Both the position numbers and the translations under genes were made by a program. Under the pieces are notes generated by a model. The model saw only the letters and a program-made list of their open reading frames with translations, searched no databases and was not told where the DNA came from. From Ilyonectria destructans (lineage: Eukaryota > Ascomycota > Sordariomycetes > Hypocreales > Nectriaceae): a DNA stretch of 64,000 nucleotides. Shown one piece after another: positions 25,168 to 37,231 of this stretch (position 1 is the first letter of the stretch; each line of letters begins with the position of its first letter). The stretch lies in NCBI GenBank assembly GCA_020740775.1, contig JAHEWK010000005.1, positions 2,480,001 through 2,544,000 on the forward strand, given 5' to 3'.

Positions 25168-28100
25168 ACTGAGGTGCTTTCCGTCGTCGTCGTGTCCAGG
25201 TCATGTACCGGTGTGGTGGCACCGCGGGGTTAGCAGATGGCTTGGGCGCGACGTCGAAGCCGCTCAGGAAGATAGTTGGCCGGAATTCCAACGGGGGTGG
25301 GACTGCGAGGAATACGTCGAAGGCGCCGGAGGCACAAGCAGTGAAATGAGCACTGAGGGAGACGTTGGTAAAGCTCCCAAGGCAGATAAAAAGTAGAAGC
25401 GCGACGGTGCCGAGGGGGGAGAATTGGTGCCTGAACCTGAGCGTGCAAGGGTGTCGGAGTACGTGAAGAGAGGCCAACGACACCAACATCGAACAAGCAT
25501 GAACCAGTCAAAAGAGTCCACGAGTCCAAGTGAGCACTGCAGAGATGGCCTCGAAATCCCCAGTGTGGGCGAAGCGTTTGCTGGCAGCCGTAGCGATGTT
25601 GATTAATCGCGGTAGTCGACGAAGAGGGGGCTGGTTGGGTATCAGAGGGTTGGGGACGGTTGTGTCGCGGGCATTGAGCGAGCCACTTTCGGGTGGGAGG
25701 GAGCGAACTAGAAAGCAACAACAACTGTTGGCGGGAAAGACCTTCGAAAATGGGAGGGGCGTGGCGTCGGTGTGTGAGAAAAAATGCAGCCTGTTGCCTT
25801 ATCTGGTTCGCAAACTAAACTTACTGGTGCGCGAACCAATGTACTTGTGAGGCTCTGCTGCCCCACCTCCTTCCTCCCGGTCTACGGCAGCCCCTCGAAT
25901 GGCGGGCGGAACGAAGACAAGTTATCTGCCATGCGGCAGTGCACGGCGGGAAAAGCGGGAGATCGTTTCAATACAGGAGTAGCTCTGTGTGAGCCAGAAG
26001 GAAGACACGTCCAGTTCTTATAGGAACCCATTCAATAGTCATTTGCGCCCCCTGCTGAGGCTGAAATCGAGTCTCACGCCCGGGGTAGGTTTGCCTGTGT
26101 TCGCGCCCCGTGAATGGAAGCCTGGATGACGTTGTCGTCTTACACCGAGACCGGGGCCTGGGCCTGGGTGAGGCTGTTATTTCAAGTCCTCCAATCTATG
26201 ATCGAAATATGCATTGAATGACAGTAAACTTTGTATCGTGATGGGGGTATTCTACGTTGAACAAAATGTACAAAATATGAAGACAGCTTTGTTTCACCGT
26301 TGCGAGGTCAGAACGGTCGGTGATTGAGTGCTCCCAGGGCAGTGCCGGGGAGAACGCAACTTGGATGGTGGCGGGTCAAGTAAAGTAAGCGCTGAGGTCC
26401 CCAATATTGATTCAAGCTTGCAACTACTCCGTCCTGTCGGGTATAAATGGAGGCTAGCCTCATTCGTGAATTAGTCACGGCCGTGAATGGTTGCGTGTTC
26501 TGGTTATGTGTGTCTCTGAGTCCAGCATTCGCTTTCTCCATGCCAACTTGCAACTTGGCAAGTGCCGTCGCTTCTCTCTTTCATCATCACATTCACTGAA
26601 CATCCCAGAATCCCCATTATTATCCTTCCAATACTCCAGCCTATTCTCGTGTTCAGATTTGTACACATCAGCCTATTATTACTTGTGCCAGCAACTCGCC
26701 TGGCAGCGGTTCAAGGCATTGCCCGCGCACCACAGCCTGGCGCAATTTGGATCCCCTTCGAGAATGCGAACCGTTGGCACCCAACTCTCAATCCGACCTC
26801 TCACCCGCTCCATGGCCGGGCGTCAGACTTGCTTTTCAGCTGGCGCAGAGGCGGCCGGAATTGGCATTGAGCTCGTGGTTCCCAGCCCTCTGGCGGTCCA
26901 CCATTGAGAGCTTCATCTCCTCCCAATTCTTCGCCGGAGCAGCTGAGACTAATAAGCCAGGTGATAGGAATACTAGCCTACGTCTCGGCCCTGCCCCGAT
27001 TCCATGTGTGGCCAGTTTTACAGCCACCCATCTCAGCCAGAAATGGTGTTTCTTATTTTTAATCTATTTCAACCCGTCTGTCAATAGTTCGTTTTAGCAG
27101 CCAATGGCCGCGAACGGACCCCAACCATAATGCCTCCTCCGACAACCAGGGCGGTAATTACACACGGGGGTTCGAATGACCATAACTGAGACAGTCTCTG
27201 TCGCCTTACATATCAATGGTCAGAATACCAGAGAGTGGCGACCCATCTGGACCTGCATTCCTGGATTCAGCAATGAGGCAAAACGCCCAGCCTGTTATTT
27301 GACGAATTAAGTTACCGCCTCTGGTGGGACTCCATCGCTTAACTAACATTGGCTAAAACCTCCATATTTTCCTCCAATATCAACTCATCTACATGCCAAT
27401 GAAAGACACCTGACACGGAAGCCTCATCATTGCCTACGAATATCAATGGTGATCGCCCATATCACAAGCAAGTTTATTTGTGAACGAGGCTCACGTGGCG
27501 AATGTTGTCCTCCCGCCAGGTCATCGATGCCACCATCTTCCAGCCTGTTACATACGTTTCTGGTATCAAAAAGGGGTGGTATGACTGGGACTAGCATGGG
27601 ATCCTCCATGTTGCTCGGCGGCTCCAGGCGGCAACACTGGCAAAACGAATGAGAGCCGCAAGCGTGCACATCCTGAGAGGGGCTAGTATTATGGAGGCCA
27701 TATGTTAGAGGCCAGCCTTTGACAACAGCACTGTCTTCGCATCGTGGTCCACTCCAAGAAAGGCTGAGGCTGGCTGACAAGCCTACTCTCTAGACGGTAC
27801 GAATCAATGAAGGCAACGCAGAGATGGCAGTGAGGCATCCTAGCCTCTGCCTGCTTTATCACAGGGGTATCTATGCTGGCCTCCCTCCAATGATGCATGT
27901 CATCACAGGGAATCACAGCAAGGAGCAGAGCACGAATATGGCCTCATGTATTGAGGCCAGAGCCGATACACGACGCCATGTCACGTTTTGGCGACACGGC
28001 ACCTTCATTTCCCTGTCAGGGGCTGTTAATTCGGCGATTGTGCATCAGCATGTTTGAACATAGGCAACCCGTCCCTCACCGTGGCCGACCGGTCTGCGAT

Positions 28101-31100
28101 GTGATGAAGAGCACCCTAGCAGATCACGGATCAGGGCCACCCTTGATCATTATCAGTATCAATATTCATGATATATCACGGTCCGAGGACTACGCATAGA
28201 AAGCTATGAGCAAAATCATGCAGTTATGTCAGCTCTGCAATATTGGTGCGGCAGGTCATATATCGCACTAGTCAGTGCAGTTCCTGCAGCCTAACCGCGT
28301 GCGCGGCCCGAGGAGCTTTGGCGCGTGGTATTTGGCTAATGGCCGGGCTGATGCGTTTGCATCAGCATAGGTCGGTCGCATTGATCTTACCCTAGATCAG
28401 AAACAGGCTGGTTGCCGTGTTGACGTGTTGACGTGTCATTGATTCGATGTTGCTATTGCTGCCTCGCATTTACTTGAGGCCTTCCCGCCGCTAGAGCCGC
28501 AGTCCACTGGTGTTTAACCACGATATCATCAGCGATGTCCAACCAAGGGCAACGCTGCCAGCTCGTGATATACGGTTTGAGCACAGCCTAACGAGGCAAC
28601 GGTGCATATCTATGAAGCGCGAATGACGATTATGAAGCTCAAAGTTTTAAACAGGGCCGAAAGAGAATGCGGCCTGATTTGGAGCCGAGCGATCCATCCA
28701 GTCTGAAACTGGCAGGTCCTATGAATACGTCGTAAGGCGACCAGACTACCTAAAGTACCTACGTGACTAGGTACGGTAGGTCGCCAGAAGGTTGGTCAAC
28801 GCCCTGCAAATCCCCTAATTTGAACCACCAACGACAATTATGCGGCAAGCATGCTTGGATCACCCAGGGTTCAGCCTGTCACTTAGCGCCCGTCATATCT
28901 CGCCAAACAGGATTTCCCACGCGGTTGGCTGCAATAAGCCCATTTGTGTTGCCTCGGTAGGCATTCGCGGTTCGCCTCGAGTGGTCGCAACCATTGAGGC
29001 TCTGGCTCCAGTGTTATTGAGGGTGATCAGCTGGCCCCCAAATGACATCAAGCCTAATCACCCTGCCAGTGCTCCAGGACACCACCAAAAGGGACCGGAG
29101 TCACATTCCAATTAAAATGCAGAGCGTGCCATCTCTCCGAGAGGCAGCGGATCACATATATTGACACAAATTCCTATCAACCGCCGTCACACCTAATCGA
29201 CGCGACCACAATTCGGGCCCATAAGCCAATGCCAACACTTCGATCTAGGGCTCCTTGACAATAAGTCCTAGATCGACCGTGTCACCAATAAAATGCAAAC
29301 AGGGTCGCGGGATGCATCCAGTATCACGACTTGTGACAGGTGGTAGTATGCGCTAGGTCGCGAAATGTGCAACCTAGGTTTCCATCGTGTGAGAAATGAC
29401 GACGTGAAGACGACATTTTTCAACACTCTAGCTCGTCGCTCTCGGCGAAGCTCAGCTCCAGTGGGTGTGGAACTGGCGGGGTCGCAACGTCTTTATCGCG
29501 TTGCATTTGGCAATCTCAAGTCTTCTCAACAGCAGAGGTCAAAGCTGGATACGACTCTATTGACCCCAATCTTTCTGAAGTCATCCACAAATTCGAGTCG
29601 TTGAGTGCGGCTTACCTACACAAAGGTCAAGATCTGACTAGATCTCTGACCCTCAATTTCCATCCCTTGCGGCTCGCGGTTGGTCCCAACCGATCAGCTA
29701 GGTACTCACCGAAATATGTGCAGTTGCCTCTTGTGACACCCTCTCAGAATATTGAGGGTTGTGCCGCGACGCGACGTACAAACTTGCAGATACAGTTCGT
29801 ATCCGGCAAATCGCGTGAGGACTGCGACGCAGCCAACCGCTTGTTGCTCATCTCGATTCCGAATTGTACCAGACGGCTGGCTGCAATGGCGCCAGAAGGC
29901 AACTCCTTGTCAAACACCGGGATACGATGGGCGCCGCCTTCTGCCTCCCTCCCTAACCCTTTTTCGTGTGGTTGCGCCCGCAACCGTATCTCAGCAACCC
30001 CCCTCTCCGTAGGACTTGTGGTTAAAGGCGCCGTTCTATTTATGAAACCAGCCAAGAAGCTGTGCGGCTGAATGGGGCGCTTCCTGTTGTGCCGTTTTGC
30101 TTGTCCCTGTGTTCCGCCTCTCTCTGCCTGGAATTGATGTTACAACTCAATATAAATCCCGGTCAAAGGGGGTGCTTCGGACGTGCGCTTCGCCGTCTCC
30201 TTCCGGCCGCGGATCACACAATTGGCACGCCTTAAAGCCATCGGAGGTCTTAGGGTCATTTCACCCGGTGAGGCAACGAGGCTGAGCATCCGTCTTGTTT
30301 TACCCAAGACCCGCGCGGGACGGCTCAGAAATGAGGGCGACAGGGAGGGAGGGAGTTGTGGATTGTGACCTGTTGTCAGTGTGGAAGGATCACGTTGTAT
30401 TTTTGGAAAAATATACAGATCCTCGTAGCTCTGTGGCCCATCTCTCGATCAGCTGCATTGAACTGTGAGGGGGGGAATTGAGCAAAAGAAAGTCTGCAAC
30501 ATTCGCCTTGATACACCGACAGTCGCCTGAGCTTGTGGCCCCCATGGCCCATTGTAGTTGGGCGAATGGGCAATTCCTCAAAGAACAGCAAACTCACGCT
30601 TAGGCACGTTCCCGGCCCAGACTGTTCCAACTCGTTGACCGCAAAGTCGAAGTGCAACTTCCTGTTGGCTGCTCTACTTCGCGCATGCGCTTGCGGGGTA
30701 GATCGGGTATCTAGTGCGAAGTTAAGCTTGCTGCAAAGCTGCCCTTGGGAACGGGATGAGTCAAGAGGATGCTGCACCATCACCTAGTGAGGCTGCTTGA
30801 TGCAGGTGATAGATGGTTTTTGTTGCGTCATCTAGCCATTCATAGGGCTTCTCGCGGGTGAGAGAAGATGCAGCTCCAACATCGATGATTGATTGGTGAC
30901 TGGTGTGCGCGCGATCGATGGAGAGAACAACTCTGGACAAGTTGCTGTAGCCATGTGTGTTGATAAATATTTCCTGTCTTCGTGATATTATCACTCCTAC
31001 TCTGCACTGCAATTGTAGCCCTGTTTCTGGATGTCGACTTCCTGATGTGCATTTCAAGTGTTTTGTGCGAAATCCGGATAGTTTAGGGGATTGGTTTAGG

Positions 31101-31390
31101 GTAGGCCTCATCTTGCATTTTCGCTTCTGCAACCGTCAACCTACTTTGAATATATAATATAAATGGACAATTGCCAATGAAAATGAGTGAGGCCAACTTC
31201 GGTTTGTTTCTGGAGCAAGACGGGTTCAGGTGTGTAGAACAGAGTGAAGTGTGTGAAGTGGAGGATGAAAAGTGTGAAGTGTGGGGGGAGCCGCGCTCCT
31301 TTATACCTGGCGGATGACCATGAACACTTTAGATTGCTCTACTGCAAGACAAAAGTACATTGCGTGACGTTTTATAACCCAGAAACCCTA
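25168..31390. other. 6.2-kb interval with no supported gene
   Basis: The first several hundred bases are the promoter of the Est1-like gene. Elsewhere, frames reach about 156 codons but none has a recognisable domain or splice partner. Short words such as GTACCTACGTGACTAGGTAC (28757-28776) recur. I found no tRNA or mobile-element signature. Confidence 0.5.
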
Positions 31391-32976
31391 TCATCGAATT
31401 GCTTCGTACTTCTTCGCCTCCCTCAGCTTCGCCTTGACCCTCTCGATCGTGGCTGCGTCATATACCTTCTTCAGGGGCTTCCCAGCCTTGAACACTTCCT
31501 TCTCATGGCGTGTTGCTTCCTCCTTGGTCATGCAGACCAAGTCGCCCAACCGCACTGTCGAGCATTTTTGAACATCCTTGCCCTCGCCAAGAACCGTCAT
31601 GCTGCTGCCCTCGGGGCGGCGCCAACGAATCAGCACCAGCTTGGTCGGGATTCCCGTGATGACACTGCGGCCATTATACAGCTCCTCAGCCAGGAAAGCC
31701 ACGTCGCCAACCGTCAGGGGTATCTTGAGGCCGACGGTGTCGCCACCGTCCGTGATCCGCGCTAGCTTGTCTTCGGAGCTCTGGACGTAGGCCAGGATGC
31801 CGTCGTACATGCGGTCTCGGCCCTTGGCCGGGAGGTAGTCTTGTGGGTAGCCCGTGATGCTCAGGATGACGTGGTTGGCGACAGTAAGGCCGAAGATAGC
31901 AGGCATAGTGCCTAGCACAGGGAGGATACGCACGCGGAAGCTAGGCATGGCTGCCAGGTCCCCCACGGAACCCTTCTCGAACTCCTCTTCGGCCAGGGGT
32001 AGCAGCTCTGCTTTGCCCTCGCCTGCCTTCTCGTTTGAGTATACCACGGGAATTCCACTCGTGATGCCCTTGAGCTTAAGCCGTCGGCGCGTTGCCCGTG
32101 ACAGACCGTCATCTGTGCTTGTCCCAATGTCCCCAACGATAATTCGTGTTGGGTCGCTCTTACAGCCGGCGCCCATGGAGCTGATCACAGGGAGGCCGTT
32201 GTCGTGACAGTACTTCAGGAGGGCGACCTTGGTATCTATGTTATCGATGGCATCGATAATATAGTCCGGAGCCCAGCCGTCCTCATCCCCACCCCAGGGG
32301 CTCAGTAATCGCTCAGCGACATCTTCGTCGAACTTCTCCTGCTGCAGATCGAACTTGACCCAGGGAGCGATGGCGATCAGTCGCCGTCGAAGACACTGCA
32401 CCTTGGAGATTCCCACGTCCGCCAGCGTCGCCACCGCATGGCGGTTCAGCGAGCTCAGCGTGACCTGGTCGAAGTCAATGAGTCGCAACTTGGACACGCC
32501 TGAGCGAGCCAGAGCCGCCGCGCAGTGGGAGCCGACGCCGCCGCACCCGACGACGACGACGAATGAGCTCCCCAGCTTTTCAAGACCCTCCGGGGTCAGG
32601 AAGACGCGGTTGCGCGCAAGCTGCTCCATAATCAGCTCCTCGTCAAAATCTCCGGCTTGCGCACGACGAGCGAGCGCCATGTTCCGCGCATCCTCCTCGT
32701 CGACAGGGGCAGCCAAGGGGCCACCAAAACTGTCTAACTGGAAATTGTGTCAGCGGGCCTGAGCGACCATATCAATCATGCAGGTTTCAAACGCACTCGC
32801 TGTAAGCTGACAGCATCATCGTCTGGGATGGAGTTCTTCAGTTGAGAGATCCTCTCGTTCCTCTCAAGCGCCTGGTAGCCGAGGAGCAGGGAGGCGGCTG
32901 TCGCTCCGGAAACCACAGCCGTCGCAAGCAGCTGGAAGCGAGGGTTCGAAATCGTATCTGAGAAGAATGAAGCCAT
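31391..32976 (-). CDS. TCD1: tRNA threonylcarbamoyladenosine dehydratase (Tcd1/Tcd2-like)
   Basis: An E1-like ThiF-fold enzyme that uses ATP to cyclise t6A at position 37 of ANN-decoding tRNAs to ct6A. Yeast Tcd1 and Tcd2 sit at the mitochondrial outer membrane. The model has exons 32797..32976 and 31391..32737 joined by a 59-nt phase-0 intron, giving 508 aa. The first exon supplies a membrane segment (about residues 13-34, LLATAVVSGATAASLLLGY) as in yeast Tcd proteins. The ThiF part begins at about 65 with VVVVGCGGVGSHCAAALARSG (nucleotide-binding GxGGxG), then RLIDFDQV, LNRH, IDAIDNIDTK and SGIPVVYSNE, all family marks. An upstream in-frame ATG at 33033 would add 19 residues; I prefer 32976 because it places the membrane segment close to the N-terminus. 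Often mis-annotated as a ubiquitin-activating or molybdopterin enzyme. Transcribed divergently from the Mgr3-like gene. Confidence 0.9.
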
Positions 32977-33295
32977 GTTTTCAGACCATAATGGGACGAA
33001 AATTGTAAGCGACTCTTCTAGGGACGTATACACACCGCTTCACGGGAATTTTGAAACATCATGCGTTCGCCCGGGTTCCAGAATTTGACATCCAATCCCG
33101 CGATAAGCGCCTTAGTCAGCAGCCGCGCCGACCACTGACGCATGATGTAAAAGTTGTGACGCTGAGCCGCAAATCAATCAATCGACGCTAGATTCGACGA
33201 TGCGACGAAACATCTGCGACGCCCGCAACTGAATCATCCCAGTTAGAACCCGCACAACCCGCAAAGCCCGGGGGCGACGATATCCAGCCGGCGCC
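32977..33295. promoter_or_regulatory. Shared divergent promoter interval, TCD1/MGR3
   Basis: Only 319 nt separate the two start codons, so both promoters must lie here or overlap the neighbouring leaders. A TGACGCATGATGT stretch (33135-33147) resembles a bZIP/CRE-type half-site pair. Its use as a binding site is inference. Confidence 0.55.
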
Positions 33296-34945
33296 ATGCG
33301 TCCTCGGCTCGCTGTTCGCCGAGCTAGGCTCACGCCGCGGCACGCCCTCCGATCGCGAACACCCTGCCTCCGAACATTCACCTACTACACGCAGCTCACC
33401 ACCAAGTCGAGGCCGATCCTGCCCTTCCTCGCGATCCCCGTAACCAACCGCTCTGTGCGATGCTTCACCACCGAGCGTCGACAATGGCTCAAGCACGAGG
33501 CCAAGATGGCGGTCCGGTACACGGTTTCGTTCTGGGGCATCCTCACCTGCATGGGCGTCATCTACTTTTTTATCAACGAGGAATCGCTGGAGAGGGACTT
33601 CCCGACGCCCCACGAATGGAGCTTTATTACCAGGAAGTTGTTGAGGGACGCAAACAACGGCAAGGATCCCAAAAACGGCGAGGTCAATTGGGCCCAGGCC
33701 ATGGAGCTATCTCGCGGCGGCGTTCTGCGTCTTGAAGACGCCAAGGTCGACGGGCAAGGCGTTACGAAGCTGTCTGATATTGTCGACCCAAGTGCCCAGT
33801 TTCCGGGCGAATTCAACCCGTGCGATATCTCCGGGAAAAGCGAGGAGTGGAGGCGCGGCTATTTTGAAGCTATTATGCTAGCCGCCAAGGCATCAGAACA
33901 CACAGATGGCTGGGTACGAGACCTCACTCGCAATGTGATATCGCCCCCGGAGTTTGTCATTGGGCCTTCCAACCCGCGGCCTGTGCCGATCCCACCGGGC
34001 CAGCCCCATGCGCCCCGAGAGGAGGATTGCGAAATCGCTTATCCGGGCGCCGATAACTGGTATATGAAGATCTTGGCCACCAAGGGCTTCACTGCGCGGC
34101 AAAAACTGGAGGCGGCATTGGAGTACGCCAGCTTTATGGAGTTCAAGCAGAGACCAGAAGGCCCAGACGCTCTGTACAACCTGGCGCTGGCCGAGGCCAC
34201 CCAAGGCCTGGACATGTCGAACCCGCCCTACAACCCCAAGACCTTTATCCTGAACGAGAAGGCCGGCCCCCCCTCGCTGAACCTCCTCGACGCCATCACC
34301 GCCATTGCAACCCACAAGGCCCGCAACGGCGACCTCTCTTCCGCCCTCCCTATCTATCTCTCCCTACTCAAAGCCCGCCGCTTCCTCCCCAACGGCCCCC
34401 CTAACCAAGCCCGCGCACCACCCCCCAGCGAATCCCTCTGGAACCAAATCCTCTCCGCCGTTTCCCAACCCGACTACCCGTCGCCTCCCCCCGACGGGAG
34501 CAAAGCCCCCTGGCGCAGCCCCCAAGAGCGCTGCCAGGAAGCTTCCCTCAGCCTCTGGATCGGCGAGATACTATACGCATCCTCGTCCCGCGATGATGGC
34601 CTATCGTGGACCCGCGATAGTGTCGACATAGCAGAGGAGCAGCTGCGCGCTCTCGGCCCCATCACCGACGACAAGGCCTCCATAAAGACATGCCGCGAGT
34701 GCCTCACCGCAGGCCTCGATAATTGGGGCAAGATGGTCGTCAAGCTCGCCAAGGAGGAGGAGAAGATCCGTGAAAAGGCTGCGAACCGCTCTAGTGTCTT
34801 CTCTTTCTGGAGTGGAGCCCAATCCGCAGAGGGCCGTTGGGAGGCGGAGGATGCGGTCGTCAAGGAGCGCGTGCGGAGGACAAAGGAGCTGGTGGAAGAA
34901 GTGAGGAAAGAGAACCCTGGTTTGGCAGCTCTATTTAAGGCGTAA
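33296..34945 (+). CDS. MGR3: Mgr3-like mitochondrial inner-membrane TPR protein
   Basis: A single exon of 549 aa. In yeast, Mgr3 with Mgr1 is a substrate adaptor of the i-AAA protease Yme1 in the mitochondrial inner membrane. The first 60 residues are Arg/Ser/Thr-rich with no acidic residue in the first 30, as expected for a mitochondrial presequence. One membrane segment follows (about residues 73-93, TVSFWGILTCMGVIYFFI), then a large soluble region beginning ERDFPTPHEWSF. Helical repeats consistent with TPRs occupy about residues 255-470 (for example ARQKLEAALEYASFMEF and DALYNLALAEATQG, later ALPIYLSLLKARR). The Mgr3 assignment rests on the presequence/TM/TPR layout and the motif after the membrane segment; a different fungal mitochondrial TPR protein is possible. 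It is convergent with the Arb2-domain gene, with 192 nt between stop codons. Confidence 0.65.
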   Translation: MRPRLAVRRARLTPRHALRSRTPCLRTFTYYTQLTTKSRPILPFLAIPVTNRSVRCFTTERRQWLKHEAKMAVRYTVSFWGILTCMGVIYFFINEESLERDFPTPHEWSFITRKLLRDANNGKDPKNGEVNWAQAMELSRGGVLRLEDAKVDGQGVTKLSDIVDPSAQFPGEFNPCDISGKSEEWRRGYFEAIMLAAKASEHTDGWVRDLTRNVISPPEFVIGPSNPRPVPIPPGQPHAPREEDCEIAYPGADNWYMKILATKGFTARQKLEAALEYASFMEFKQRPEGPDALYNLALAEATQGLDMSNPPYNPKTFILNEKAGPPSLNLLDAITAIATHKARNGDLSSALPIYLSLLKARRFLPNGPPNQARAPPPSESLWNQILSAVSQPDYPSPPPDGSKAPWRSPQERCQEASLSLWIGEILYASSSRDDGLSWTRDSVDIAEEQLRALGPITDDKASIKTCRECLTAGLDNWGKMVVKLAKEEEKIREKAANRSSVFSFWSGAQSAEGRWEAEDAVVKERVRRTKELVEEVRKENPGLAALFKA

Positions 34946-35137
34946 AATCGGCACTTTGATGTATCTTATGTGGACGGGTTTCGGGAATGTCATCGGTCAC
35001 TGGCACGAGCTGAGATTGTGTCTTGTATCTTATTTTGGCTACGCTCTAGTTGTTTCTAGCGGCTGTGTAATTCACATCTAATGAATGAGATCCGCCTCTC
35101 ACTGCATTACAAACTTCCTTGTAAAGTCTTGGTCCTC

Positions 35138-36620
35138 TTACCAGGGGGCGTTCTCATCTCCTACCGACTTATCACCTTGCTGGGCATCCTTGGGCTCATC
35201 CTCGTCCTCCGAATCTGAATTTGGCGCCTCTCCCGTCTGTTCAAATCGTCTCCATCTTCTCGCCTGCTTAACCTCCCTCTTCATGATCTCCGGGTCAATC
35301 TGAATGATAGATGGTCTATTCTCGTCCGGCAGGTTCTGCCAGTCGCTTTCGGTGAAGTCGGCCTTGGGGCGCTCGATGACACTGATGGGTGGGTTGGTGA
35401 AGCCCGGGGTCATGGCAACCTCCTGTATGTAGCCAAGGATAGGTCCAAAAGCACGAATGGCGATGAGCTCGGCGTAGTGTGGCTCGGAAGAGGAGTAGCA
35501 GGGACAGCCAAGGTGCTCGATACAGAGAGATGTATTACCTTCGGGGGGTGCAAGGGGCGTGTCCAATGGTTCTTCGGAGACAAGGTAGCCACGCGTACGC
35601 TAAAAGAGGGTGATATTAGCAGTGATCTTGCACTTTTCGAGTTGTTCAACTCACCTGGGCAAGAAATTCTTTGAACGCCTCGTTGGCGAGCTTGTCCGTT
35701 TCGAAAACCGTACCAAGCAATACCATGGAGCTGAGTCTGCCACCCCACGAATCCCAATTTTTCTGGTCATCAAAGTAGTTCTCAACGACTTCGCAGCTCT
35801 CTCCCAGTGCAATTAAGTCGATCTTGGCTGTGAATTCCGGAATTCTCGCGAGAACATCCTGGAAGACGGTCGCCATGTGTCGAAGTGGGCTCTCGCAACC
35901 AGGGATGTCGTTCAAAGAAGGGATATGCCGCGTTCCTGAATGAACCAAACTTGGCAGCGGTATATCTCCACTCGCAGACATAGTGAGAGCACGCTGTCCC
36001 TCGGGCCACCAGTACCTCTGGCCCATGTTCGCAAGTACGATGCCTGGCGGGGATGCGTCGGTGGGCGAAGCGGTCTGCTGGCGGAGTGCGCGGACGATAG
36101 AGATCATGCTGCCCTTTGCGAGCCCGCCCGGACCGTTGGCAATGCGACCAGCCAGCACACCGAGGTCTTGGGTTGGTTCACCGAAGATGACGACGATGCG
36201 GGAACGCGAGGCCAGGTCAGGGGATATGAAAATCGGAACGTGGTTCTGCGAGCGAGAGGCTCCCAGGGGGAGAGTCGTTTTCTGAAGGTCTTCCTTCTCG
36301 AGACGGTCGTGTATGATCTTTTCCATAGCTCCTGAAGAGGCAAATTAGTGCTCAGATATGATGATAGAATCTATCAAGGCCATACCGTTGAACGCGAAAC
36401 GCTGGCGCTCATTGACCCGTGTGTTGCGGCTGGTGAAGAACTTGAAGTAGCAGTTCGGGTTCTCAATAGAGCGGATTTCATCATCACTGTTGACGAAATA
36501 CCTACTTCCTCGTTAGTTTTACAAAAGGGTCGGGTGGAAAAGGGTAACGAACCCGAGGCCGGCGAGGTCGGAGGGAAAAGAGGCGTCCTTAGGGAGGCCA
36601 GACCAGTGACGGCGAAACAT
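35138..36620 (-). CDS. Arb2-domain protein
   Basis: A four-exon model: 36553..36620, 36386..36501, 35655..36331 and 35138..35599, with all phases consistent, giving 440 aa. The start MFRRHWSGLPKDASFPSDL, the junction LGYFVNSDDEIRSIENP and then YFKFF fit the Arb2 domain, an alpha/beta-hydrolase-like fold. In fission yeast Arb2 belongs to the Argonaute chaperone (ARC) complex that handles duplex siRNA in heterochromatin RNAi; an Arb2 domain also ends Hda1-type histone deacetylases. Here the domain stands alone. A lipase-like lid region contains IALGESCEVVENYF. The last 50 or so residues are acidic (SDSEDEDEPKDAQQ) and disordered. The first exon is short and its intron begins with the less common donor GTTCGT. 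Molecular role in filamentous fungi is inference from S. pombe. Confidence 0.8.
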
Positions 36621-37231
36621 GGCGATCGACCTGTTGGACAGACGCTTGAAGGGAGGAGATGCAGAAAAGTGTCGAATACCGGGATTAAAGAGGATTGGAA
36701 TGAAGGGAGAAGGAAGAGGCCCCGGTGCGAGTGTTGGCGAAAGACAAAGTGATGAGGAGGTGGCCAGGAGTGTTGCAGGTGCACGCAGCCGGCCTGCTTT
36801 TCAGCACGGGATGATTTCCAGTTTTCCTCCCACGTTACGCTCCATGACTGGAGGAAACAATTGAAACTCACAGATCGCACCAAGCCGACTTGCTTGCTTT
36901 CGAAAATAGCCATGCAAACTCCCGGCAAGCTAGCAAAATGCCAACACTTTCAAACAAGCTAACCATTCGAGATGTTTGTTGTGTAACCACACTATACAGG
37001 TCACCATCAGCACTCTCAAGGCCATGCAAACAATCGTATCAAAAAAGGGGCTGTGATTGACATGCTTCATAATGGAGGAGATGGGATCTTTGGCCATCGC
37101 TAGTCCTAAATGCGATGCGAAATGTAGAGAGGAATATCCAACGCCTATCCTGTATGCAACCGACAAGAAATCAGACTTGCAATCCAAACACCATGCCTAC
37201 GCAAATAAAATCCCCCCAAGTCAAACACCGC
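36621..37231. other. Intergenic, Arb2-domain gene upstream / ATG29 downstream
   Basis: The two flanking genes read leftward, so this holds the Arb2-domain gene's promoter and the ATG29 terminator region. No gene or structured element is apparent. Confidence 0.5.

Noticed and set aside
27160..27200. GGGGGTTCGAATG resembling a tRNA T-loop
   Set aside because: No matching acceptor or anticodon stem could be folded around it.
30376..30783. 135-codon minus-strand frame downstream of the Est1-like to TCD1 gap
   Set aside because: Some stretches look protein-like but I could not link them through splice sites or recognise a family.
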